From NCBI GenBank assembly GCA_964648215.1, contig CAZYMF010000059.1:1-23940 (forward strand): a DNA stretch of 23,940 nt, written 5' to 3'. Made by a program: the position numbers and the translations under genes. The DNA comes from CAZYMF01 sp964648215. Lineage in GTDB: Bacteria > Desulfobacterota > Binatia > HRBIN30 > JACQVA1. The notes under the pieces are model-generated. The model was not told the origin of the DNA, did no database searches, and worked only from the letters and a program-made list of their open reading frames with translations. How positions within the stretch are numbered: the first letter of the stretch is position 1; every line of letters starts with the position of its first letter. Of this stretch, positions 13,662 through 20,316 are shown one piece after another.

Positions 13662-14312
13662 CTACAGCCCGGGCAGCGTGGGTTGGAGCACGGGAGCGAA
13701 CGACCGCCGATGGACGGGGCACGGCCCGCAACGGCGCAGGGCCTCGAGATGGGCCCGGGTTCCGTAGCCCATGTGCGTGCCGAAGCCGTAGTCGGGGTAG
13801 AGCGCGTCCAGCTCCACCATCATCGCGTCGCGCGCCACCTTGGCGACGATCGAGGCCGCCGCGATCGAGAAGCTGCGGGCATCTCCCTTCACCAGCGCCA
13901 GCTGCGGCAGCGTGACTCCGGGTACCTGGCGGGCGTCCACCAGCAGGTGGTCGGGGGCCGGGGCGAGCCCGACCACCGCGCGCCGCATCGCTTCCAGCGC
14001 GGCGCGATAGATGTTCAGGCGGTCGATCTCCTCGACCGAGGCGACGCCGACGCTCACCGCCAGCGCCTGGGCGCGGATCTCCTCGGCCAGACCCCGGCGC
14101 GCGGCGGCGGTCAGCTTCTTGGAATCGTCCACCCCGCGGATACGCATATCCGGCCCACAGATCACGGCGGCAGCCACCACCGGACCCGCCAGCGGCCCCA
14201 CCCCCACCTCGTCCACCCCGGCCACCCGCGCGAAACCCCGGCCCCAGAGCTCGCGCTCGGGTCGCAGCAGCACGCCCAACCGCGCCGCCTGCCTGCGAAC
14301 CCTCAGCCCCAC
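13662..14312 (-). CDS. rnhB: Ribonuclease HII with altered GRG motif
   Basis: Cleaves RNA in RNA-DNA hybrids and at single ribonucleotides. Family blocks are present in order: GVDEVGVGPLAGPVVAAAV with the first Asp-Glu metal ligands, RGVDDSKKL, HLLVDARQVPG with a third acidic ligand, and KGDARSFSIAAASIVAKVARD with the fourth. The canonical GRG tripeptide after Asp-Glu, which recognises the ribonucleotide 2'-OH, reads GVG here. No ATG is suitable. GTG at 14312 is chosen for a strong GGAGGGG four bases upstream (216 residues); GTG at 14273 would give 203 residues starting just before LLRPERELW, closer to most homologues. It follows the VanZ-like gene by 29 bases. Confidence 0.92.
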   Translation of the reverse strand: MGLRVRRQAARLGVLLRPERELWGRGFARVAGVDEVGVGPLAGPVVAAAVICGPDMRIRGVDDSKKLTAAARRGLAEEIRAQALAVSVGVASVEEIDRLNIYRAALEAMRRAVVGLAPAPDHLLVDARQVPGVTLPQLALVKGDARSFSIAAASIVAKVARDAMMVELDALYPDYGFGTHMGYGTRAHLEALRRCGPCPVHRRSFAPVLQPTLPGL

Positions 14313-14341
14313 ACCGCCCCTCCCCTCTCCGCCGAGCTCCG

Positions 14342-14812
14342 TCAGCTCGCGCGCCGAGCCCACCGACCGCGCAGATAGATCACGAGCTGACTGATGACGG
14401 CGCCGCCGAGGTCGATGCCGCTGTCGAAGACCGACGACGTGCGGCTCGGCACGAAGAGCTGGTGGAACTCGTCGAGCAGCGCGTAGCCGCCGGCGAATGC
14501 CGCCGCTTGCAGCGCCCAGGACAAGCGCCAGCGGGGCTCGCGGCCGCGCCGCAAGGCCCAGAACAGAAGCGCCCCGAGGACGAAGAACTCGCTGAAATGA
14601 GCCGTCTTGCGCACCACCGTGTGAGCGATCGTGAAGCCGGGGCCGGTGATGCCCGGAAACAGGAAGCGTAGCACCGGGTCGATGTAGCGATTGGTGTTGC
14701 TGGCCGAGAACGGATCGGTGGACAGGAGCGAGATGAACAGCATCCACAGCGCCACCGTCCCCCAGTAGCGCCCGAGCTCGAACCAGGTGGGCGGCGGATT
14801 CTCGTTCGCCAT
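14342..14812 (-). CDS. VanZ-like integral membrane protein
   Basis: A 156-residue protein with about four hydrophobic segments. VanZ-family features are HFSEFFVLGALLFWALR in the middle and LLDEFHQLFVPSRTSSVFDSGIDLGGAVIS near the end, with the conserved DE-H-Q-x-F-x-P-x-R and D-x-x-x-N/D-x-x-G patterns. VanZ itself gives low-level teicoplanin resistance, but most family members have no assigned role. The frame is open upstream to 14992. The ATG at 14812 is preferred because the residues before it are low-complexity and not family-like; ATG 14935 is possible. It lies head to head with the GspC-like gene and precedes rnhB. Confidence 0.82.
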   Translation of the reverse strand: MANENPPPTWFELGRYWGTVALWMLFISLLSTDPFSASNTNRYIDPVLRFLFPGITGPGFTIAHTVVRKTAHFSEFFVLGALLFWALRRGREPRWRLSWALQAAAFAGGYALLDEFHQLFVPSRTSSVFDSGIDLGGAVISQLVIYLRGRWARRAS

Positions 14813-14952
14813 CGCCGCGGCGGGAACCGCGCTGGGGGACTCGGCATTCACTCGGATCTGCTCCCGAAACGCCTTACTACCCGCTTCGGCCGCGCCGCGC
14901 CAGCGCTGCGAGTCGACTTCTCCGCGCAAAGCCATTAAGAAGCCACTTGCAG

Positions 14953-15423
14953 ATGTCGCGCTTCGGCTTGCTCCTGCTCCTCCTGCTCGCACTCTTGGCT
15001 GCTCTGCTGCTGTGGTGGCGACACGCGCCCGCGCCGCGACCCGCTGCGACGACGCCCTCCCCCACCGCGGCCGCGCCGGCGCCGGCCGTCACCCCCGTGG
15101 CCGGCACGCCGACCCCGCCCGCCTTCCGCCTCGCCGGCGTGGCCGTCGGCACCGGCGGTTCCTACGCCGTCCTCGAGGACCCCAACGGCGTGACCGCGCT
15201 CTATCGTCTCGGAGACGAGATCAGCGGCCTCGGTCGCCTCACCCGCATCAAGGAGCAAGAAGCGCTGGTGGAGACGACGAGCGGGCCGCTCGTCCTGCGC
15301 GTGCGGCCGGCGTCGACGCCGACGCCGGCGATCACGATGCCGGACGTTGCTGCGCCGGAGGCGGAACCGTCTTCGCCCCCTTCCCCCGCTGCGGACGACA
15401 GCGATCTAGAATCGTCGCCTTGA
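14953..15423 (+). CDS. GspC-like inner-membrane protein (type II secretion homology region)
   Basis: A 156-residue bitopic protein. A hydrophobic segment at residues 4-22 is followed by WWRH, then a periplasmic Pro/Ala-rich linker (about 25-57). Next is a small beta domain (about 58-115: FRLAGVAVGTGG, AVLEDPNG, LYRLGDEISG, ALVETTSGPLVLRV) resembling the homology region of GspC or PilP, which links inner-membrane platform and outer-membrane secretin. The tail is Pro/Ser/Ala-rich. No other secretion gene is nearby, so the assignment rests on domain pattern. ATG 14953 is chosen over TTG 14947. It is the only plus-strand gene in this part of the window, and its last 92 bases overlap the convergent PAS-HisKA-REC gene. 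Confidence 0.7.
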   Translation: MSRFGLLLLLLLALLAALLLWWRHAPAPRPAATTPSPTAAAPAPAVTPVAGTPTPPAFRLAGVAVGTGGSYAVLEDPNGVTALYRLGDEISGLGRLTRIKEQEALVETTSGPLVLRVRPASTPTPAITMPDVAAPEAEPSSPPSPAADDSDLESSP

Positions 15424-16483
15424 GACGCTCGGGGTCGACCGGCTTCTTGAAGATCACGCTCTCGAGGCCTTCGAGACGGCTGCGCTTGATGACGTGGTCG
15501 CGATCGTAATAGTACCCGGTCATCAAGATCACCGGAATCTGGCCCCGCCGCTTGATCTCCATGAACAGGTCGTAGCCGTCGAGGTCGGGCATCACCACGT
15601 CGCTCAGGATCAGATCCACGGTGGCGCGATCGAGAAGCTCCAGCGCCTCCAGCCCGCCGCCGGCGGTGAGCACCTGGCAACCCTCGGTCACCAGCAGGTC
15701 GCGCAACGAGCGGCACACGCCGGGATCGTCGTCGACCACGAGAATGCGCAGCCCGGCCAGTGCCTGCTCTCCCGTCGGCTTCGGGCGGGCGCCGAGGTCG
15801 GTCATCTGCCGCCCCGACAGATACTCCTTGGTGCCGTACTCGCCGCCGTGGGCGAGGTCGACCAGGCGGTTGATGACGATCTGGATCTGGTCGATCTCGC
15901 GCCGGATGGCTTCGACGCGCTCTTCTTCCAGCACCGCCTGCTCGTCGCTGGCCGCGGCTTGCACGAAGCGACTGAGCAACTGGGTCTGGTTGAGGATGAT
16001 CTCGAGCGGCGTGTTGATCTCGTGGCAGAGCGCAACCGTGACCTCGCCCAGGGTCGCCAGGCGGTCGCGGCGCCGGATCTCGCGCAGATCCTTGCCGAAG
16101 CCGATCGAGCCGATCTCGATCCCCTCGTCGTTGCACAGGATCGAGCCCGAGATGGCCACCGGCAGACGCTGTCCCCAACGGTCGACGAAGATGGTCTCGA
16201 AGTTCTTCACCTTCCCCGGTCCGCCCCACTCCTCGCTGCGCATCGCTTCCATGACGCGGTGCGCTTCCTCGTACGAGGGGTAGAGCCGCAGCACTTTCTG
16301 GCCGAGGATCTCCGCGGCCGTGTAGCCGAGGTTCTTCTCCGCCCCGTCGTTGTAGAACATGATCCCGCCCGAGCGATCGACGGCGACGACGATGTCCGGC
16401 GAAGACTCGATCAACCGTTCGAAATACTCGGGGGGGAAGTGGTGAAGTCCCGCGAGCGACGCTGAAGTCGTAGATCGCGACAT
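15332..16483 (-). CDS. PAS-HisKA-receiver protein without histidine kinase ATPase domain
   Basis: A 383-residue signalling protein. Residues about 20-135 form a PAS domain (IVVAVDRSGGIMFYNDGAEKNLGY). Residues about 140-210 are a HisKA dimerisation helix with the phospho-acceptor motif ALCHEINTPL, His154. Residues about 246-362 are a receiver domain with acidic triad 251-253, phospho-acceptor Asp295 (LILSDVVMPDLDG), Thr322 and Lys346/347. Between His154 and the receiver there is only a short linker: the N, G1, F and G2 boxes of an ATP-binding domain are missing. It cannot phosphorylate itself by the usual route and may be a phosphotransfer or scaffold protein served by another kinase. No DNA-binding output is present. 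It follows the FrhB-family gene by 21 bases. Confidence 0.9.
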   Translation of the reverse strand: MSRSTTSASLAGLHHFPPEYFERLIESSPDIVVAVDRSGGIMFYNDGAEKNLGYTAAEILGQKVLRLYPSYEEAHRVMEAMRSEEWGGPGKVKNFETIFVDRWGQRLPVAISGSILCNDEGIEIGSIGFGKDLREIRRRDRLATLGEVTVALCHEINTPLEIILNQTQLLSRFVQAAASDEQAVLEEERVEAIRREIDQIQIVINRLVDLAHGGEYGTKEYLSGRQMTDLGARPKPTGEQALAGLRILVVDDDPGVCRSLRDLLVTEGCQVLTAGGGLEALELLDRATVDLILSDVVMPDLDGYDLFMEIKRRGQIPVILMTGYYYDRDHVIKRSRLEGLESVIFKKPVDPERLKATILDRCRPQRGKGAKTVPPPAQQRPAS

Positions 16484-16504
16484 GGGAATCTGCCGTCGCT
16501 GTGA

Positions 16505-17698
16505 TCAGTGGGGGTTGCGAAACCCGGGCGGCCGGACGAAGGTGTCATGCCGTCCCGGCGGCGTCGGGACCCGCTCGCGCTGCTTGCGCGTCAGCCGCAG
16601 CAGCACCTTCATCGACGTTTCGAGCTCTTCGATCGGCTTGACGTCGACCAGATCCTCGCGCACCAGGGCGTCGAACACCTCCTCGCCCTTCTTGCTGCGC
16701 AGGATCGTGATCGTCCAGTTGTTCGCGCCGACCCCGCCGCAGGAGATGTCGGCCAGCTCCGCCGAGAAATCGGCGCAGTGATGGCACTCCGGTCGCGCGT
16801 ACTCCTGGGCGCGGCGCAGGTTCATCTCCACCAGCTCGCCGTCGTGCTTGTAGATCTGCACCTTTCCCTTCACGTTGAACTGGCGAATCTCGCTCAGGGG
16901 AATGCCCATCCGCCCCTCGATGGTGTCGAGCATCAAGCCGTCGAAGGTGAACACCTCGCTGCACAGGAGACCGATGTTGAACGCGACTCGCGCCCCATAG
17001 CCTTTGAGAAACTTCGTCTGGCGCTCGATGTGCTTCTCCTTCTTGCGCCCGTTGTCGAGATACGACGGGTCCGCCTGCTGCATCTTGCGCACCGGCGTGA
17101 TCTGGCACGGCACGCCGACGAAGGCCAGCTTCTCCAGCCCCAGCTTCTCGGCGTCGGCCAGCGCCAGGTTGTTGGGACAGTAGGTGTACCACGAGGCGGC
17201 GCTGCGGATGATCTCGTCCTCCGTCGTGGCGACCTTGGGACAGGGCTGACAGGGCTTGTCCTTGTCGACGGTGGACACGACCGCACCGTCGATCCGCTCG
17301 TTGCGACGCAGCCAGGCCAGCAGCGTGGTGACCACGCCCCCGTCCTCGCAGCGTTCGAGCACGCGCGGATCCTTCGAGCGCGCGGCGACGATCCGGCGGT
17401 AGACGCCGAAGGCGCCGCGGTAGGTGTGGTTTCCCGACAGCTCGTCGGCGAAGACGTCGGCGGTCAGATGCGTCTCGCGCTTGCCGAGACGGGGACAGAC
17501 CTGGGCACACACGTCGCAGCCGATGCCCTCGCTGATGCCGCAGAAATCGAACGCGGCCGTGGCCTTGGCCACCTGTTTCGGCTTGCTGTCGACGTAATCG
17601 ATGACGTTGTGTGGGCAGACCAGAACGCAGGACCCGCACTCGCAGCAGCTCCCGTACGCCACCACCTCGTTCATCATCTGCTTGAAGGTCGACGGCAT
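16505..17698 (-). CDS. FrhB-family coenzyme F420 hydrogenase/dehydrogenase beta subunit-like protein
   Basis: A 397-residue iron-sulfur flavoprotein of the FrhB family. An N-terminal ferredoxin motif, C18-C21-C24-C28 (CCECGSCVLVCP), is followed by C53-C61-C64-C68 (GCDVCAQVCP). Then come family blocks EDGGVVTTLLAWL, VGVPCQITPVRKMQ, and near the C-terminus CHHCADFSAELADISCGGVG. FrhB proteins bind FAD and Fe-S clusters and transfer electrons to F420, or in bacteria to other acceptors. No hydrogenase or F420-synthesis gene is in the window, so the electron partner is unknown. An AGGGAG ribosome-binding site precedes the ATG at 17698. Probably co-transcribed with the downstream PAS-HisKA-REC gene. 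Confidence 0.9.
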   Translation of the reverse strand: MPSTFKQMMNEVVAYGSCCECGSCVLVCPHNVIDYVDSKPKQVAKATAAFDFCGISEGIGCDVCAQVCPRLGKRETHLTADVFADELSGNHTYRGAFGVYRRIVAARSKDPRVLERCEDGGVVTTLLAWLRRNERIDGAVVSTVDKDKPCQPCPKVATTEDEIIRSAASWYTYCPNNLALADAEKLGLEKLAFVGVPCQITPVRKMQQADPSYLDNGRKKEKHIERQTKFLKGYGARVAFNIGLLCSEVFTFDGLMLDTIEGRMGIPLSEIRQFNVKGKVQIYKHDGELVEMNLRRAQEYARPECHHCADFSAELADISCGGVGANNWTITILRSKKGEEVFDALVREDLVDVKPIEELETSMKVLLRLTRKQRERVPTPPGRHDTFVRPPGFRNPH

Positions 17699-17711
17699 CC
17701 CCCGCTCCCTG

Positions 17712-17738
17712 AAAAAAAAGCAGGACGCCTCGGTCCCG
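17712..17738 (-). terminator. Rho-independent terminator between comEC and frhB-like gene
   Basis: On the minus strand a 6-bp stem (CGGGAC pairing with GTCCTG, one G-T pair) with a six-base loop is followed by C and eight T residues. This is the clearest intrinsic terminator in the window. It lies 13 bases before the FrhB ATG and after the comEC stop. Confidence 0.65.
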
Positions 17739-17748
17739 CCATACGAAA

Positions 17749-17777
17749 ACCATAGACCCCGCCCCCCACGCTGTCAA
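17749..17777 (-). promoter_or_regulatory. Candidate promoter upstream of the frhB-like gene
   Basis: A perfect -35 TTGACA (17772-17777) overlaps the comEC stop. After 17 bases comes TATGGT (17749-17754, 4 of 6). Transcription would start about four bases before the terminator hairpin at 17712-17738, so either this is an attenuated leader or one of the two elements is fortuitous. Confidence 0.45.
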
Positions 17778-20284
17778 CGTGCGTCGAAGCGAGATTCAGC
17801 ACCGCCGGGTCGCCGCCGCGTCGCCCGCACCGTTGCGCGGCCCCGATCGTCGATGCGCACGCGGATCGCGCCGTCGCGATCGGTCCGCAGCAGCCGTGCC
17901 CCGACCGCGGCGTAGGTCGACAGCGTCCTCGCGCGCGGGAAACCGAAGCGATTCTCGAAGCCGAGCGACGCCACGGCCCAGCGTGGCCGCACCGCCGCGA
18001 CGAAGGCGGGCGTGCTCGAGGTGTTGCTGCCGTGGTGCGGAACCTTGAGGATGGAGCTGCGCAGCGGCACTGCCGCCGCCAGCAGCGCCGCCTCGCCCTC
18101 CCGCTCGATGTCCCCGGTGAACAACACCCTGGCCCCGGCGCGCTCCACCTCGAGCACCAGCGAGCGGTCGTTCACCGACGTCGAGCCGTCCCGGGGCCCG
18201 ACGATCCGCACCACGGCATCGCCGCAGCGCCGCTCGCTCCCGGCGGACAGGGCCACGCGCCGCGTGCCCGCGTCGCGCAACGCCTGCTGCAGCTCGGCGA
18301 AGTGGACGCTGCCGCGGGCGACGTCGCCGGTCGACCAGAACTCTCGCGGCTCGAACTGCCGGGCGAGGAAGATCAGCCCCCCGTAGTGATCGAACTGGGG
18401 ATGACTCATCACCAGCGTATCGACACGCGCGATCTTCCGCCGCCAGAGAAAGGGCGCGATCAGCCGCTCGCCGACGTCGAACGAGCCGTCCCCCAGACCG
18501 CCGCCGTCGATCACCATCACCGCCGCTCCCGGACACTCGACGATGGCGCTGTCACCCTGCCCCACGCTCAGGAACGTGACCCGAAGAGCGGAGCGCTCGA
18601 AACGGTCGCCATACCACCAGGCGGCGTCCGCTCCGGCCAGGAGCAGCAGCGCGACGATCACCTGCGCCCGCTTCTTGCCCTCCAGGCAAAGCACGGCGAG
18701 CAGCAGCGCATAGGCGATCCCCAGCTCGGGCACCGACGGCGTCACCACACGCAGCGCCGCGTGCGGCAAAGCCGCAAATGCGCTCACCAGATGGCCCCCG
18801 AGCCACAGGCTGGGCCAGGCGGCGTCCACCAGCAGCCCCGCCAGAGCACGGGAGAGCGGATAGAGCAGCGCGGCACTGAGGCCGAGCGCGACGGTCACCG
18901 TCCCGAGCAGCGGCACGACCACCGCGTTGGCCAGCAGCGCCACCCACGACACCTGGTTGAAGTGAAACGCCGTCAGCGGCGTGGTGGCGACGAAGGCAGT
19001 CGCCGATACCGCCGCGTAGGCCGCAACGATGCGCGCGTGCCGGATCGGGCCGGTGCGCAGGCGTACCAGATGGCGCTCCTCCCACTCGGCCCACCACGGC
19101 CAGAACCGTTGCATCGCCAGCACCAGGAAGAGCACGGCGACGAAGGAGAGCTGGAACGAGATGTCGAGCACGGCGCCCGGCCACAAGACCGAGATGACCA
19201 GCGCGGCGACGGCGAGGCTGACGAGCAGGTGGCCCCGCCGGTCCACCAGGACCGCACCGAGGAACACCAGTACCATGATGACGGCGCGCAGCGTGGCAAT
19301 CCCGCCGCCGGCAATGCCGGCGTACAGCACCACCGGTACGACGGCGAGCGCGGTCGCCAGCTTGGGGACGTTGGCTTGCAGCAGCAGCCGGCGGCTACGG
19401 CCGAGCAGCCAGCGCCACAGCAGATAGGCGAGCGCCGCCACCAGGCCGATGTGCAGGCCGGAGATCGACAGGACGTGGCTGACACCGGCCGCGGCGAAGC
19501 GCCGCCGCAGCGCCGGATCGATCGCCGCCGAGTCGCCGATGATCAACGCGCGCAGAATCGCCCGCTCGTCGCCGCCCAGGTGGGCATCGATGAGCCGCCC
19601 CACGCCCCGGCGCCAGACCGTCAGCCAGTCCGACCGCAGCGGCCGTGCGACGAGATCGATGGCCGCGTCATCGAACACGAACCCGGTGACGTAGATACCC
19701 CGCCGGGCCAGGTACGCCTCGTAGTCGAACTCGCCCGGGTTGCCGAAATTGCGCGGCCGCCGCAGCCGCAAGCGGAGGCGCAGCCGATCTCCGGCGTACC
19801 AATCGCGATGCAGATGGCGCACGGTGACCAAGATGCGGCCGCGCGTCGCGCGCCAACCGTCGGCGGCCCGCACCTCCTCCGCCGCCAGCACCAGGCGCGA
19901 CCGCGTCGCGCCGCGGTCGGGATCGCGCAACAAGCGCGCCTCGACCACGTGCGTCGCCCTGCCGCACCAGCGGCTGACGTGGTTTTCGGGAAATACCGGG
20001 AAGACGACGCGGGCGGCGCTCCAGTTGCCCCAGGCGAAGACGACCAGCGCGAGCGCCGGCAGCCGCGCCCGCGGCACGGCGGCCACGACGAGCCCGCCAA
20101 CGGCGAGAGCGCCGAGAAGGCCCGGCGGGAGAACCAGGCGCCAGCCGCCGAGAAGCTGCCCGGCCAGCAGCGCCACGGTCAGCGGAATCAGGGGCGGCAG
20201 CCGACTCGCCGCCGGCCCGGGTCGGGGCGAATGATTCACAGGCGCGGCCGCTGCCGCCGGCTCCCAGTGTGCGCTCGCCCGCAT
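17774..20284 (-). CDS. comEC: ComEC/Rec2 family DNA-uptake channel with metallo-beta-lactamase domain
   Basis: An 836-residue polytopic inner-membrane protein that moves single-stranded DNA into the cytoplasm in natural transformation. The N-terminal region has hydrophobic helices and a DUF4131/OB-like domain ending in the typical NFGNPGEFDYEAYLARRGI. The Competence domain carries SHVLSISGLHIGLVAALAYLLW and many membrane segments. From about residue 560 a metallo-beta-lactamase-like domain contains VMSHPQFDHYGGL and HHGSNTSSTPAF. The metal motif HxHxDH reads HPQFDH, with Gln at the second His. The length is typical for full ComEC. It follows uvrC by 32 bases. No other competence gene is in the window, so active uptake cannot be inferred from this gene alone. 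Confidence 0.95.
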   Translation of the reverse strand: MRASAHWEPAAAAAPVNHSPRPGPAASRLPPLIPLTVALLAGQLLGGWRLVLPPGLLGALAVGGLVVAAVPRARLPALALVVFAWGNWSAARVVFPVFPENHVSRWCGRATHVVEARLLRDPDRGATRSRLVLAAEEVRAADGWRATRGRILVTVRHLHRDWYAGDRLRLRLRLRRPRNFGNPGEFDYEAYLARRGIYVTGFVFDDAAIDLVARPLRSDWLTVWRRGVGRLIDAHLGGDERAILRALIIGDSAAIDPALRRRFAAAGVSHVLSISGLHIGLVAALAYLLWRWLLGRSRRLLLQANVPKLATALAVVPVVLYAGIAGGGIATLRAVIMVLVFLGAVLVDRRGHLLVSLAVAALVISVLWPGAVLDISFQLSFVAVLFLVLAMQRFWPWWAEWEERHLVRLRTGPIRHARIVAAYAAVSATAFVATTPLTAFHFNQVSWVALLANAVVVPLLGTVTVALGLSAALLYPLSRALAGLLVDAAWPSLWLGGHLVSAFAALPHAALRVVTPSVPELGIAYALLLAVLCLEGKKRAQVIVALLLLAGADAAWWYGDRFERSALRVTFLSVGQGDSAIVECPGAAVMVIDGGGLGDGSFDVGERLIAPFLWRRKIARVDTLVMSHPQFDHYGGLIFLARQFEPREFWSTGDVARGSVHFAELQQALRDAGTRRVALSAGSERRCGDAVVRIVGPRDGSTSVNDRSLVLEVERAGARVLFTGDIEREGEAALLAAAVPLRSSILKVPHHGSNTSSTPAFVAAVRPRWAVASLGFENRFGFPRARTLSTYAAVGARLLRTDRDGAIRVRIDDRGRATVRATRRRPGGAESRFDAR

Positions 20285-20316
20285 GACGGTGCCGCGCCTC
20301 GCTCACGCCCGCCGGT

